From: Nitratireductor indicus C115
Lineage (GTDB): Bacteria; Pseudomonadota; Alphaproteobacteria; Rhizobiales; Rhizobiaceae
NCBI RefSeq assembly: GCF_000300515.1
Contig: NZ_AMSI01000008.1
Span: 62,001-126,000, forward strand
Direction of reading: 5' to 3'
DNA length: 64,000 nucleotides
This document shows positions 45,300-55,201 of the stretch, piece by piece. The notes beneath the pieces were generated by a model, which was not told where the DNA came from, made no database searches, and saw nothing but the letters and a program-made list of their open reading frames with translations. A program made the position numbers and the translations under genes. Positions within the stretch are counted from its first letter, which is position 1. Every line of letters begins with the position of its first letter.

Positions 45300-45592
45300 G
45301 CGACACCAAAGCCATCACTATCGAAGACAACGGCAGCAAGGGGCGCTATGTCTATCGCGCCGACGGTCATGAAGCGGAGATGACCTTCTCGCGCGTCGGC
45401 ACAAGCCAGATCATCATCGATCATACGGGCGTTCCCGATGCCTTTCGAGGACAGGGCGTTGGTGTGGCGCTGGTCACGAGGGCCGTCGAGGATGCGCGTG
45501 CGAGCGGAATAAAGATCCGGCCCTTATGCCCTTTCGCAGCGGCACAGTTCCGCCGGCATCCTGAATGGCACGATGTTCTGGTAGACCGCTGA
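45296..45592 (+). CDS. YidJ-like GNAT N-acetyltransferase
   Basis: A 98-residue small GNAT fold protein: the acetyl-CoA loop DAFRGQGVGVALV and RPLCPFAAAQFRRHPEW are typical of the minimal bacterial GNAT group (DUF4442-unrelated, COG2388). Overlaps the esterase stop by 4 bp, so it is the third gene of the trio. Substrate unknown. Confidence 0.85.
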   Translation: MSDTKAITIEDNGSKGRYVYRADGHEAEMTFSRVGTSQIIIDHTGVPDAFRGQGVGVALVTRAVEDARASGIKIRPLCPFAAAQFRRHPEWHDVLVDR

Positions 45593-45611
45593 TCGAAGGA
45601 TGATGTTTTGG

Positions 45612-45663
45612 CCGCCGCCAGTGTCCCGCTCCCCCAAACCGGAAGTCGGGACACTGGCGGCGG
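45612..45663. terminator. 17-bp hairpin between convergent operons
   Basis: A perfect 17-bp stem (45612-45628 with 45647-45663) built on CCGCCAGTGTCCCG, loop of 18. No T-tract. It separates the GNAT gene from ask_ect and may terminate both transcripts or be an intergenic palindrome. Confidence 0.55.
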
Positions 45664-45698
45664 TCATCTCCCCCTGGAAATGCGCTGCAAGGCTGCTG

Positions 45699-47192
45699 TC
45701 AAGCTGCCTCGCGCAATTCCTCCTGCGCCTTCTCGATGAAGGCCCTGTGAAGCGCCTTGACCGCTTTCTGGCGATCTTCGCTGTGGACGAGAAACTGAAC
45801 ATCGACACCGCGTCCTGTCTCCTGGGCGGAGATCGGAACGATGCCCTGTTCGTCAAGGGCCTTCAGGCCGCGGAGCATCACGTTGAGGCCGGTCAGGTCG
45901 CGACCGATCACCGACACCATGCCGGCACGGCGGGTGGTGATGCGGGCGGCGGGATAGCGCGCAGCAAGGTCGCGCTCCACACGACGCACAGTCTTCAGCG
46001 TCGATTCCAGATGATGCACGATGGTGTTGGCGTTGGACGTCTTGGAAACGATGCGCACCCGGTGGCGGGTCAAGACATCGAGGATTGCGGCGTCGTAGCC
46101 CTTCACGCCCACCATGTCCTGCTCGAACAGTTCGAGCGTGGTGACCGGCAGGCCGGTGACCATCTCGACACCCGGTTGAGAAGCGGGTTCGGCATCGATG
46201 AGCGTGCCAGGGTCTTCCGGCTCGAAGGCGTTTGCGACACGGAGCGGCACGCCGGCCTGGCGCAGCTTCTTGGCTGCCTTGGGATGGATCGCTTCCATGC
46301 CCATGTTGGATAGCTGGTCGGCGACATCGTAGTTGGTGCGGCCGATCTTGCGCACATTCTCGGTCCCAACCTGGCGCGGGTCCGCACTGGAAAGGTGGAA
46401 TTCCTTGTGAATGATCGCCTCGCGCGCGCCGGTCAGCGCGGCGATCGTGGCGAAGGTCACTTCGGAATAGCCGCGATCGAATTCACGCATCAATCCTTCC
46501 CTGCACTGGGAATAGCCCGTGACGATCGGAAGTTCGCGTTCGAGGTCGATTTCGCCGAACGCGCGCTCAATGCGTTCGTTGAGTGTCGGCTGGGTCTCAT
46601 CGCGCCAGCCGGTCAGGTCGACGAAGCGGGCATTCACCCCATGCCGGCGCATCAGAAGCGCAAGGTTGCTCGCCGAATGCGCTTCACCCAGTGCGGAGAG
46701 CAGTTCGCGGATGGTCTGCATATGCTCGCCGAGCTGGAAATGACCGTAGGAGCACAGGCGTTGCAGGTCGATAAGGCATCCGCGCGCGCCTTCGATGCGT
46801 TCGCGCACGAAGTCGTCGGCCGCGTGGCGGTCGCCCGCATCGTCGAACATATCGTGGTTTATTGTGCGCATGGCGCGGTTGACGCCGCTCAGGGCCTCGA
46901 GCCAACCATGTTCGTTGTCCGCCTGAGCAAATAGAGCATAGACACCCGGCTCTCCGGATTTCTTGTGTTCCAGAAGCTTGTCGGTAATGCCGCCAAAGGC
47001 CGAAACCACGAAGACGCGCTCATAGAGCTCGGCTTCTGCGCGTTTGCCGATCAGGATCGTGTCGATCAGCTCGCGGGCGCGGCTCATGGACGTGCCACCG
47101 ATCTTCTCGACCGTGTGATGACCCCGCTTTTGCTGTTCGCTTCTGCCGTCGGTGCTGGAGGTCTTCAGGGGTTCTTGTTCAGTCATGCTCAT
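45699..47192 (-). CDS. ask_ect: ectoine-specialised aspartokinase
   Basis: Phosphorylates aspartate to feed aspartate semialdehyde into ectoine synthesis. The 497-residue product starts, after about 30 polar residues, with HTVEKIGGTSMSRARELIDT, the Ask_Ect signature, and has kinase motifs VVSAFGGITDKLL, RGYSEVTFATIAALTGA and C-terminal ACT domains (RITTRRAGMVSVIGRDL). Placement after ectD in the ect operon supports the specialised role. ATG at 47192 or 47186. Confidence 0.94.
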   Translation of the reverse strand: MSMTEQEPLKTSSTDGRSEQQKRGHHTVEKIGGTSMSRARELIDTILIGKRAEAELYERVFVVSAFGGITDKLLEHKKSGEPGVYALFAQADNEHGWLEALSGVNRAMRTINHDMFDDAGDRHAADDFVRERIEGARGCLIDLQRLCSYGHFQLGEHMQTIRELLSALGEAHSASNLALLMRRHGVNARFVDLTGWRDETQPTLNERIERAFGEIDLERELPIVTGYSQCREGLMREFDRGYSEVTFATIAALTGAREAIIHKEFHLSSADPRQVGTENVRKIGRTNYDVADQLSNMGMEAIHPKAAKKLRQAGVPLRVANAFEPEDPGTLIDAEPASQPGVEMVTGLPVTTLELFEQDMVGVKGYDAAILDVLTRHRVRIVSKTSNANTIVHHLESTLKTVRRVERDLAARYPAARITTRRAGMVSVIGRDLTGLNVMLRGLKALDEQGIVPISAQETGRGVDVQFLVHSEDRQKAVKALHRAFIEKAQEELREAA

Positions 47193-47254
47193 CTGTCTTT
47201 GCGCCTGCTCTTGTGGCCGGCCGCGCAGGCGCGGCCAGCCGGTGTAACGCCGTC

Positions 47255-48187
47255 TCAGGCAAGCTCGCCGGTGGCGATCTCTATCGCTTTCGGTTCGCTG
47301 CGATCGGCAAGGAAATCGGGCCGTGCCTTGCGCGCGCCGAAGGGAGCTTCCAGCCGGTTGGACAGGGCGTTGAACACAAAGAACGCATTCGAACGTGCAA
47401 ATGGTGTGATGTTGCCGTTCGAGCCGTGCATCGTGTTGCAATCGAAAAAGACCAGCGTGCCGGCCTTGCCGGTTGCCGGCGTGATGCCGTGCGTGGCCGC
47501 TAGCTTCGTCAACGCCTCATGGGAAGGGACGCCCACTTCCTGCTTCTTGAGCGAGGATTTGTGGTTGTCGTCGGGCGTTTCGCCCGCACAGGCGATGAAA
47601 TGCTTGTGGGAGCCCGGCATCAGCATCAACGGGCCGTTGAGGGCGTCGTTGTCGGTCAGGAGCAAGGATGCAGAGACTGCACGCATACGCGGCATGCCGT
47701 CTTCCGCGTGCCAGGTCTCGAAATCCGAATGCCAGTAAAACTCCTTGCCGGTGAAGCCCGGCTTGTAGTTCAGGCGGGACTGGTGGACGTAGACGTCGTC
47801 TCCGAGCAGGAAGCTGGCAATGCCGGCGACGCGGCGGTCGCGCGCGAGGCGATTGAACAGCGAACTCTGTTCCGGCAGCTTGAAGATGGTGCGGACTTCA
47901 TCGGAACCCGGCTCGGTGACGACGCTTCCTTCCATCAGATCGCGTTCGCCGCCGCGCAGGGAGGACGATTCTGCCTTGAGCGCCTCAACTTCTTCCTCGG
48001 AAAAGACATCCTTGAGGATGAGGAAGCCGTCACGGTCGAACTGATCTGCCTGCTGCGCGGTCAGGGGCGCATCGGGGCGCCATTGGCTCCATACGGCCTT
48101 GTCCTGGCGCGGCAACCAGCGTTCTTCCGGCAGCCTGCTTGGATAGGGATCCTGACTTCGGTCACGCTCCTTTGACATCGCTGTCAT
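47255..48187 (-). CDS. ectD: ectoine 5-hydroxylase
   Basis: Fe(II)/2-oxoglutarate dioxygenase that converts ectoine to 5-hydroxyectoine. The 310-residue product has the EctD signature FYWHSDFETWHAEDGMPRMR with the first iron ligands (His, Asp), the distal His in NTMHGSNGNITPFAR and the 2-oxoglutarate Arg just after. ATG at 48187 has AAGGAG 8 bases away. It is separated from ectC by repeat copy C. Confidence 0.97.
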   Translation of the reverse strand: MTAMSKERDRSQDPYPSRLPEERWLPRQDKAVWSQWRPDAPLTAQQADQFDRDGFLILKDVFSEEEVEALKAESSSLRGGERDLMEGSVVTEPGSDEVRTIFKLPEQSSLFNRLARDRRVAGIASFLLGDDVYVHQSRLNYKPGFTGKEFYWHSDFETWHAEDGMPRMRAVSASLLLTDNDALNGPLMLMPGSHKHFIACAGETPDDNHKSSLKKQEVGVPSHEALTKLAATHGITPATGKAGTLVFFDCNTMHGSNGNITPFARSNAFFVFNALSNRLEAPFGARKARPDFLADRSEPKAIEIATGELA

Positions 48188-48248
48188 GGTTCGTTCTCCT
48201 TGTTCTAAGGGTAAAGGCCGGGTCCGGAGACCCGCGCCGGGATGCATT

Positions 48249-48348
48249 GGATCGGCTCATCGCTTTATCGCTGTTGTTCCGATCTCTGTTTTCCGCATTC
48301 ATTGATGCGGAGGTCAGGTGACTTCACCTGACTGCTGGATGCTCTAGG
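48249..48348 (+). repeat. three-hairpin intergenic repeat, copy C
   Basis: The most diverged copy. It keeps CCGCATTCATTGATGCGG and GTCAGGTGACTTCACCTGAC, ending TGCTGGATGCTCTAG; the first hairpin is degraded. It lies between ectC and ectD, opposite to the direction of transcription, so the ect mRNA carries its complement. Confidence 0.75.
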
Positions 48349-48736
48349 CATCCTCGAGCGCATAAGAGCCATCGGCGCGGTGCACTTCATTGCCGGTAAC
48401 GGGCGGGTTGAAGGTGCAGGCCATGATCATGGGTTTGCCGGCATCGGAGCGCAGGATGTGCTTGTCGTGCTTATCGAGCGCATACATGATGCCGGGCCTG
48501 ATTTCATGGACTTCGCCGGTGGCGCAATCCTCGATGGAGCCGGTGCCATCGACGCAATAGACGCACTCCAGATGGTTCTTGTAGTGCATGTGCAGCTCGG
48601 CACCGGCATGGATGGTGGTGATATGGAACGAAAAACCCATATCATCGGATTTCAGCAACAGGCGCACGCTGTCCCAGCCTTCGGAAAAGACGTGGCGCTC
48701 GGTGTTTTTGGCGTCGTTCAGGTCTCGTACGATCAT
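48344..48736 (-). CDS. ectC: L-ectoine synthase
   Basis: Cupin-fold enzyme that cyclises N-gamma-acetyl-diaminobutyrate to ectoine. The 130-residue product matches Ect[17 protein letters not shown], metal-site [16 protein letters not shown] and the KHILRSD stretch. Starts 5 bp after the ectB stop. Confidence 0.97.
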   Translation of the reverse strand: MIVRDLNDAKNTERHVFSEGWDSVRLLLKSDDMGFSFHITTIHAGAELHMHYKNHLECVYCVDGTGSIEDCATGEVHEIRPGIMYALDKHDKHILRSDAGKPMIMACTFNPPVTGNEVHRADGSYALEDA

Positions 48737-48741
48737 GTTTC

Positions 48742-50031
48742 CTACTCCGCTGCGATCTTTCCGCTCTGATTCAGCTCGGCCACGGCTGCTTCCAGAATGT
48801 CGAGGCCACGGGCAAAGGTCTGCTGCTCGATGGTCAGCGGGCAGAGAACCTTGACCACCTCGTCATGGGCGCCCGAGGTTTCGATGATCAGCCCGTCGCG
48901 AAACGCGCGCTTGCAAATCTCCGAAGCTGTTTCGCCCGAGCCGACATCAACGCCCATCATCATGCCGCGACCCTTGACCCTGCTGCCGGGCAGGAGCGCG
49001 GCGATCTTGTTCAGGCGCTTTTCCAGATAGGCGCTGCGCTCTGCGACCTCGCTGCGAAACGCATCGTCGGCCCAGAATTTTTCCAGTGCCACGCGCGCCG
49101 TGACGAAGGCGTGGTTGTTGCCGCGGAAGGTGCCGTTGTGCTCGGCCGGGCCAAACTGGTCGTATTCCGGCTTGACCAGAACCGTCGCGAAAGGAAGGCC
49201 GAAGCCGGAAAGCGATTTGGCCATGGTGATCAGGTCGGGCGTGATCCCCATCTCCTCGAAGGAGAAGAAGCCGCCGGTGCGGCCGCAACCGGCCTGGATA
49301 TCATCGATGATGAGCAGGGCTCCGTGCGCGCGGGCGATCTCGGCCACGCGGCGGACCCATTCGCGGGAAGCCGCGTTCAGGCCGCCTTCGCCCTGCACCG
49401 TTTCCAGGATAATGGCCGCTGGCTTCTCCACGCCGCTGGACGGCTCGGCAAGCATACGGTTCAGAAGGTCGGCGGTGTCGATGTCGCCGCCCATGGAGTT
49501 ATGGTAGGGCACGTGCGTCACGTGATCGAGCGGGACGCCGGCACCGCCGCGATGATAGCCATTGCCGGTGGCAGCGAGCGCACCGAGCGTCACGCCGTGA
49601 AAGCCGTTGGTGAAGGCGATGACCTTCTGGCGGCCCGTGACCTTGCGGGCGATCTTAAGGGCAGCCTCGACGGCGTTGGCTCCGGTCGGACCGGTGAACA
49701 GCACACGATGATCCATGCCCCGCGGACGCAGGATCAGGCGCTCGAAGGCTTCCAGGAAGCCAGCCTTCGCATCCGTGTGCAGGTCGAGCCCGTGGGTGAT
49801 GCCATCACGGGAAATGTGCTCCATCAGCGCGGCCTTCATGTCAGGATCGTTGTGGCCGTAATTGAGCGTCGAGCAGCCGGCGAGAAAGTCGATATATTCC
49901 TTGCCTGACGCATCGGTGAGCGTTGCACCTTCGGCCTTGGTGAAGACGGTCGGGAAGCTGCGGCAATAGCTGCGCGCTTCGGACTCGCGTCGTGCAAAAA
50001 TCTGTTTGTCGTCCGTCGTAACGGTCGTCAT
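48742..50031 (-). CDS. ectB: diaminobutyrate-2-oxoglutarate transaminase
   Basis: PLP aminotransferase that makes L-2,4-diaminobutyrate from aspartate semialdehyde and glutamate. The 429-residue product has [17 protein letters not shown], the class-III signature around [19 protein letters not shown] and the PLP Lys in [21 protein letters not shown] precedes the ATG. Confidence 0.97.
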   Translation of the reverse strand: MTTVTTDDKQIFARRESEARSYCRSFPTVFTKAEGATLTDASGKEYIDFLAGCSTLNYGHNDPDMKAALMEHISRDGITHGLDLHTDAKAGFLEAFERLILRPRGMDHRVLFTGPTGANAVEAALKIARKVTGRQKVIAFTNGFHGVTLGALAATGNGYHRGGAGVPLDHVTHVPYHNSMGGDIDTADLLNRMLAEPSSGVEKPAAIILETVQGEGGLNAASREWVRRVAEIARAHGALLIIDDIQAGCGRTGGFFSFEEMGITPDLITMAKSLSGFGLPFATVLVKPEYDQFGPAEHNGTFRGNNHAFVTARVALEKFWADDAFRSEVAERSAYLEKRLNKIAALLPGSRVKGRGMMMGVDVGSGETASEICKRAFRDGLIIETSGAHDEVVKVLCPLTIEQQTFARGLDILEAAVAELNQSGKIAAE

Positions 50032-50058
50032 GGTTCTTCCTTCAGGTTGTTGCGGTCT

Positions 50059-50676
50059 TCAGGTTCGGGTCGTGTCAGGCGTGGCTGCCGCCGCTGGGCG
50101 TGCCGTCTCGCGCGAAGCGCGCCAGGCATCGCCCGTCTCCGCTTGTGCCGTATCGGCGAAATCGATGGTAACCATGTGCTCTGTCTCGTGCTTGCCATCG
50201 AAATGCGCATCGCTGCGGAAATGGGGCTCGTGAGACAGCGCACCGCCGCGTGAGCGCGCGAACGAGGAAAACAGTCCCCAGCTCGCCTTGTTGTCGGCTG
50301 TGATCGTCGTCTTCAGGCGCGCGACATTCGCGCAGGCATCGCGCTCCAGAAGTTCGGCGAGAAGCTTCTTGCCAAGGCCCGTGCCCTGAGCGTCGCGATG
50401 GACGGCAACCTGCCAGACGAAGAGGGTGTCCGGCTCATCGGGCACGAGATAGGCGGAAATCCAACCGATCAAAGCACCATCTTCAGTGCGTTCCGCCGCG
50501 ACGCAGGTGTCGCTGAAATGATCGCACTGAAGCAGATTGCAGTAGAGGGAGTTTTCGTCGAGCGGTTTGCATGCGCCGATCAGGCGCCACACCTGTGCGC
50601 CGTCTTGCGCGCTCGGCGGACGCAGGACGAAATCATGCGTCTGCTCGCGCGCGAGCTTTATGTCATTGGTGGCCAT
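50059..50676 (-). CDS. ectA: diaminobutyrate acetyltransferase
   Basis: GNAT-fold enzyme that acetylates diaminobutyrate in the second ectoine step. The 205-residue product has the EctA core LRPPSAQDGAQVWRLI, YCNLLQCDHFSDTCVAAE and acetyl-CoA loop VHRDAQGTGLGKKLL. The last 30 or so residues (Ala/Thr/Arg-rich) form a tail longer than usual. GAGGAG precedes the ATG. First gene of the ect operon. Confidence 0.96.
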   Translation of the reverse strand: MATNDIKLAREQTHDFVLRPPSAQDGAQVWRLIGACKPLDENSLYCNLLQCDHFSDTCVAAERTEDGALIGWISAYLVPDEPDTLFVWQVAVHRDAQGTGLGKKLLAELLERDACANVARLKTTITADNKASWGLFSSFARSRGGALSHEPHFRSDAHFDGKHETEHMVTIDFADTAQAETGDAWRASRETARPAAAATPDTTRT

Positions 50677-50700
50677 TGGTCTCCTCGATTAGCGCGTCGA

Positions 50701-50728
50701 ATATTATGATGATCGAATGATATTTCAA
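50701..50728 (-). promoter_or_regulatory. ect operon promoter
   Basis: Minus-strand -35 TTGAAA (50723-50728), 16-bp spacer, -10 TAATAT (50701-50706). The predicted start is about 18 nt before ectA. Close to the vegetative sigma-70 consensus. Confidence 0.7.
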
Positions 50729-50765
50729 CCTCTAAAGGGCTATGCGGTTCCAAATCTCTCATAAG

Positions 50766-50782
50766 CCATTGAATTACAATGG
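50766..50782. promoter_or_regulatory. candidate EctR operator
   Basis: Perfect inverted repeat CCATTG-AATTA-CAATGG between ectA and ectR. MarR-family regulators bind such AT-rich palindromes of about this size; assignment to EctR is inference. Confidence 0.5.
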
Positions 50783-50889
50783 AGTTGTTATGCCATTTTA
50801 TTCGCTAATCAAAATATCTATCCTCTGATATGGCTGGAGGATTAGGCGGCTTGGTTTGCTGCCTTTGTCACGAAGCGGAGATCGGCGGG

Positions 50890-51366
50890 ATGGAAGACCG
50901 CACTCAGACGAGCCTGATCGCGTTGCGGCGTATCTTGCGGGCGACAGAGTTGAACGCGCGCACACTGGCGCGCGCGACAGGGCTCACGACCCCGCAGCTC
51001 ATCGTTCTGGAAATCGTGGCGGCGGCGGGACGCGCTACCCCGAAGGATATTTCAGGCAAGGCAGGCGTCGGCCAGGCAACCGCGACAGCGCTGGTAGACA
51101 AACTGGAGGCGCGAGGTCTGGTGACACGCACGCGCAGTGACCTCGACAAGCGGGTGGTGTGGGTCGCGCCGACCGAAGAGGGGCGTGAGCTCTTGAAAAC
51201 CGCGCCGGACCCGCTTCAGAAAACCTTCTCGGCGCAGTTCGAGAAACTGCCGGACTGGGAGCAGGCGATGATCGTGGCCGCGCTCGAGCGGGTAGGGGCG
51301 ATGCTCAATGCCGGTGCGCTCGATGCCGCGCCGCTGCTGGATGTGGGGGCAGTGGACCGGAAGTAG
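50890..51366 (+). CDS. ectR: MarR-family ectoine operon regulator
   Basis: The 158-residue product is a MarR-type winged helix: ELNARTLARATGLTTPQLIV, ATPKDISGKAGVGQATATAL, and the wing RTRSDLDKRVVWVAPTEEG. Divergent position next to ectA is the EctR location in many ectoine producers, where EctR represses ect. ATG at 50890 (MEDRTQTSL) has GGAG 9 bases upstream. Confidence 0.92.
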   Translation: MEDRTQTSLIALRRILRATELNARTLARATGLTTPQLIVLEIVAAAGRATPKDISGKAGVGQATATALVDKLEARGLVTRTRSDLDKRVVWVAPTEEGRELLKTAPDPLQKTFSAQFEKLPDWEQAMIVAALERVGAMLNAGALDAAPLLDVGAVDRK

Positions 51367-51371
51367 GTCCG

Positions 51372-52301
51372 TCAATCCTCAAGCGCTGTTTCCAGTGTGG
51401 CCTCGACCACCTCGACGAAGCTGATTTCTTCCAGGGTCAAGCGGTTGTGTGGGCTTGTGATCAGGTAGTTGTTCACGACCGGCAAGTGCTCATAGGGCGG
51501 CAGGGGCCACAGGCGGCCAGCATTCACATAAAGCGTGCCCATTGAAACGTTGAGCGGGCCGAATCCAATGCCGGCTTCGATCAGGCGCAACACCTCCTCG
51601 TCGCTTGCGGAGCTGGCGATGCGATTGTCGCGGAAGCGGTTGCCGAGGCCAATGCGGGCGACCGCATCCAGGCCGGCTTCCAGATGGTCGCTTTCGTATG
51701 AGATGTAGTTGTGCTCGTCGAGATCATCGAGCGTCAGATTCTCACGGCCAAACAAGGGGTGACGCCTGCCGCAATAGAACCCCATATTGCCGCTGCTGAG
51801 ATGGTGGCAGGACAGGCCCGATTGCGGCTTGTTGAGGATGCAGAAGCCAATGGTGGCCCTGCCATGGCGCACATTGTCGATGATGATACCGGAGGGGGCG
51901 GATTCGATCTCCAGCTTCACCTGCGGCTGGCGCTCATGAAAGACTTCCAATGCGTTGTTCAGCACGGGGCAATCGAGATGATTGGCGATCTGGATGCGCA
52001 CCATGCCGTTGAGCCGCGAGGCATCGCCGGCGAGATCCGAAATGCGTTCGACCCCGCGCAACACCCTGAGCGCTTCTTCATGAAATAGCCTGCCATAGTC
52101 GGTCAGTTCGAACGTACCGCGTGTGCGATGGATCAGGCGATGGCCGAGCGAGGTTTCGAGCCGGTTGAGCGCGTTGGAAACACTGGGCTGCGTGCGCAGA
52201 AGACGTTGCGAGGCAGCGGTTATACCGCCGGCCTCGAGAATGACCTGGAAAATGAAGATCAGGTTCCAGTCAAATTCCCGCAAAAACCGCTCATTGCGCA
52301 T
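51372..52301 (-). CDS. LysR-family transcriptional regulator
   Basis: The 309-residue product has an N-terminal LysR helix-turn-helix (FDWNLIFIFQVILEAGGITAA, RTQPSVSNALNRLETSLG) and an effector domain. GAGG precedes the ATG at 52301. It is the last gene in line with a DadA-like oxidase and a polar amino-acid importer, which it probably controls. It is convergent with ectR, 5 bp away. Confidence 0.92.
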   Translation of the reverse strand: MRNERFLREFDWNLIFIFQVILEAGGITAASQRLLRTQPSVSNALNRLETSLGHRLIHRTRGTFELTDYGRLFHEEALRVLRGVERISDLAGDASRLNGMVRIQIANHLDCPVLNNALEVFHERQPQVKLEIESAPSGIIIDNVRHGRATIGFCILNKPQSGLSCHHLSSGNMGFYCGRRHPLFGRENLTLDDLDEHNYISYESDHLEAGLDAVARIGLGNRFRDNRIASSASDEEVLRLIEAGIGFGPLNVSMGTLYVNAGRLWPLPPYEHLPVVNNYLITSPHNRLTLEEISFVEVVEATLETALED

Positions 52302-52381
52302 GAAGAAGCCTCTTTCGTTGGCATCGGCCGGTTCCAAGGTGCCGGCTGACGTCCTACTGAAAGACGCTTGTCGGCAAAACG

Positions 52382-53650
52382 TCAACGCACGGTGTTCAGT
52401 TGCGGGGTCTTGCCGAAGCGCTCCATGGCGAACGGCGCGGGATCGGCAAAAGGGGCTTCTCCCGTCATCATCTCTGCCAGAAGCCGTCCCGTGACCGGCC
52501 CAAGGGTCAGGCCGTGATGCGCATGGCCGAACGCCACCCACAGCCCCTCATGCAAAGGCGCCCGGCCGATAACCGGTTTCATGTCCGGCATGGCCGAGCG
52601 CAATCCGAGCCATGGGGTGTCTTCCACGGGCTGGCCGAGGGGGAAAAGCTCTCGCGCCCTGCGTTCCACGCGCTGGAGCTGGATTCTGTTGGGCGGGGCA
52701 TCCGGTGCGTCGAGCTCGACGCCGGTCGTAAGGCGGATGCCCTGTTCCATCGGCGCCAATACATATCCCACTTCCTCATCGAGGATCGCATGGGAGAGGC
52801 CGGCATTTCCTTCAGGGCGAAAATGCATGTGATACCCACGCTTGATGCCGAGCGGGACGCGGTATCCCAAGGGTTCGAGCAAACGAACGGAATGGGGCCC
52901 GAGGGCGATTACCAGACGAGCGGCTTCGTGGATCCCGCTATCCGTGCTTACCTGCCATCCCGTCCGTGTCTTGCGGATGCCGGCGATGGCGCCGCGCAGA
53001 AACGACCCCCCCTTTTTTTCAAAGAGATCGGCATAGCCCTTCGTAAGGGCGCCCGGATCGCTGACAGTATAGGGGTCGGTCCAGTGGATCGCGCCTACGG
53101 CTCGTTCTGTCAGAGCAGGTTCGGCAGCTGAAAGCGCTGTGCGGTCGAGCACCTTCCAGGAAAGATCGAATTCGGCGAGCGCGGATGCTCGGGCTTCGGC
53201 CGCTTCCTGCGCGGCTATGGAGCGAAATACCTCGATCCAGCCATTCCTGCGGATGAGGTGCTCAAGGCCGGCCTCAGCGATAAGCCGGTCATGTTCGCCG
53301 AGACACGCCTCGATGAGAGGTAGGATTTCATGGGCGCTGCGCATCAGCCGGTCATGGCGGGAGGCATGCCAGTAGCGCAGCACCCAGCCGGCCACGCGTG
53401 GCAGGTGCCAGGGGGCATAGCGCACGGCCGCCGAGCGGTTGGATGCATAGGCAAGCAATGTGGGAAGGTGGCGCGGAATGGCGTAGGGGATGACGCTCGC
53501 CCGCTCGATCAATCCCGCATTCCCATAGCTCGCTTCCTCGCCGGGTTCGTTGCGATCGATCAGCGCGACGGACTGGCCGCGCTCGCGCAGATGCAAGGCA
53601 ACGCAGACGCCGACAATGCCGGCTCCAAGGACGAGCGTTTCAGTGGTCAT
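52382..53650 (-). CDS. DadA-like FAD-dependent D-amino-acid oxidase/dehydrogenase
   Basis: The 422-residue product has an N-terminal FAD-binding motif VLGAGIVGVCVALHLRERG, an ALIDRNEPGEEASYGNAG stretch typical of DadA/glycine-oxidase-type enzymes and a C-terminal AFGHAHHGLTLGPVTGRL. It likely deaminates a D- or imino acid brought in by the adjacent importer. ATG at 53650. Substrate not readable. Confidence 0.9.
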   Translation of the reverse strand: MTTETLVLGAGIVGVCVALHLRERGQSVALIDRNEPGEEASYGNAGLIERASVIPYAIPRHLPTLLAYASNRSAAVRYAPWHLPRVAGWVLRYWHASRHDRLMRSAHEILPLIEACLGEHDRLIAEAGLEHLIRRNGWIEVFRSIAAQEAAEARASALAEFDLSWKVLDRTALSAAEPALTERAVGAIHWTDPYTVSDPGALTKGYADLFEKKGGSFLRGAIAGIRKTRTGWQVSTDSGIHEAARLVIALGPHSVRLLEPLGYRVPLGIKRGYHMHFRPEGNAGLSHAILDEEVGYVLAPMEQGIRLTTGVELDAPDAPPNRIQLQRVERRARELFPLGQPVEDTPWLGLRSAMPDMKPVIGRAPLHEGLWVAFGHAHHGLTLGPVTGRLLAEMMTGEAPFADPAPFAMERFGKTPQLNTVR

Positions 53651-53708
53651 TTCATTCTCTTCGCATGTTGGCGGCGCCGTTCCGCACCCGGATCGATGCG
53701 GGGCGGCT

Positions 53709-54485
53709 TTATTTCGTACGAGCCAGGAAAGCGCGGAAGCGCTCCGACTTTTGCTCGTGGAACAGATCGGACGACGCGCCCTCCTCCTCGACCCGGCCGT
53801 GATGCATGAAGACGGTGCGGTTCGAGACATCACGGGCAAATCCCATTTCATGGGTGACCACGATCATCGTGCGCCCTTCCTCCGCAAGCTGCCGAATGAG
53901 CGCGAGAACTTCACCGACCAGTTCCGGGTCGAGGGCGGAGGTAGGCTCGTCGAAAAGCATCACGTCCGGTTCCATGGCCAGGGCGCGGGCGATGGCGGTC
54001 CGTTGTTGCTGGCCACCTGAAAGCTGGGCGGGATAATGATCGAAACGGCCTTCCAGCCCCACGCGGGCAAGGAGCGCTTCGGCGCGATCGCGCACGGTTG
54101 CCCGCTCTTGCCCCAGAACCCGCAACGGGCCTTCCATGACGTTCTGCAGAACGGTCATGTGTGACCACAGATTGAACTGCTGGAACACCATGCCGAGGTG
54201 CCGGCGCACCGTTTTCATCTGGCGGGGGTCGACGCGTCCGTCGCGGATGTCGACAACCTGATCGTGGACTTCCAGATGCCCGCGGTCGGGGATTTCGAGC
54301 ATGTTGATACAGCGCAGGAACGTGCTCTTGCCCGAGCCGCTCGAACCGAGGATCGCGATCACATCGCCCTGGCTGGCGCTCAGGGAAACGTCTTTCAAAA
54401 CCTCTACGGAGCCGAAGGTCTTGGCGATGTTGCGTGCTACGAGGACAGGCCGGTCCTCATTCCGGGGGGAGAGGGATAGCGTCAT
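53709..54485 (-). CDS. polar amino-acid ABC transporter ATPase
   Basis: HisP/GlnQ-type ATPase, 258 residues. Walker [12 protein letters not shown]-loop [18 protein letters not shown] (polar-amino-acid family), signature LSGGQQQR, Walker [15 protein letters not shown] and switch His VVTHEMGFA. Overlaps the upstream permease gene by 4 bp. Confidence 0.95.
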   Translation of the reverse strand: MTLSLSPRNEDRPVLVARNIAKTFGSVEVLKDVSLSASQGDVIAILGSSGSGKSTFLRCINMLEIPDRGHLEVHDQVVDIRDGRVDPRQMKTVRRHLGMVFQQFNLWSHMTVLQNVMEGPLRVLGQERATVRDRAEALLARVGLEGRFDHYPAQLSGGQQQRTAIARALAMEPDVMLFDEPTSALDPELVGEVLALIRQLAEEGRTMIVVTHEMGFARDVSNRTVFMHHGRVEEEGASSDLFHEQKSERFRAFLARTK

Positions 54486-55201
54486 GGCTGGCCTCCGGTG
54501 GTGACGGGATTAGAGGTCGGAACGGGGCGCCTGAACTGAGGCGCGCTCCACCATTCGAGAAGGCGCCACAGGCGCACGACCGCGAAGGAAATGACGAGGT
54601 AGAGAATGGCGGCCTGAAGATAGATGCCGAAGTCGAAGGTGCGCGCGAAAATGAGGCGCGCCTGTCCCATCAGGTCGAGCAGCGTCACCACGGAGGCTAT
54701 GGCCGATCCCTTGATCATGAGGATCAATTCATTGCCGAGCGCGGGCATCGCGATGCGATAGGCATGAGGGCAGATGATCCGCCGTAATTGCAGGCCGAAG
54801 GACATGGAGATGGCCTTGGCGGCCTCGACCTCGCCTGCCGGTACGGCGCGAATGCCCCCGCGCAGGATTTCGGCCTGATAGGCGGCTGTGTTGAGCGTGA
54901 AGGTCAGCAGCGCGCAGAAATAGGGTTCGCGCAGAAAGGTCCACAGCCCGAGCGCCTGAAGCTGCGGACGAAACTGGCCGGCGCCGTAGTAAACGAGGAA
55001 GAGCTGCGCCAGCATCGGCGTTCCGCGCAGAAACGAAATCAGCACGCGGACGATACCGCTGGCGAGCTTGTTGCCATAGATGCGCAGAAGCGCGAGCGGC
55101 AGTGCCAGCAGCGCGCCGATGAAGAAGGCGCCGATTGCCAGTTGCAGGGTGAGGCCCGCGCCTTTCAGAAGTAAAGGCCAGTTTTCGAGGGTGAAGGTCA
55201 T
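54482..55201 (-). CDS. polar amino-acid ABC transporter permease
   Basis: HisM/GlnP-type permease, 239 residues, five helices. [17 protein letters not shown] and the loop [20 protein letters not shown] are family hallmarks. Overlaps the next permease gene by 4 bp. Confidence 0.94.
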   Translation of the reverse strand: MTFTLENWPLLLKGAGLTLQLAIGAFFIGALLALPLALLRIYGNKLASGIVRVLISFLRGTPMLAQLFLVYYGAGQFRPQLQALGLWTFLREPYFCALLTFTLNTAAYQAEILRGGIRAVPAGEVEAAKAISMSFGLQLRRIICPHAYRIAMPALGNELILMIKGSAIASVVTLLDLMGQARLIFARTFDFGIYLQAAILYLVISFAVVRLWRLLEWWSAPQFRRPVPTSNPVTTGGQP

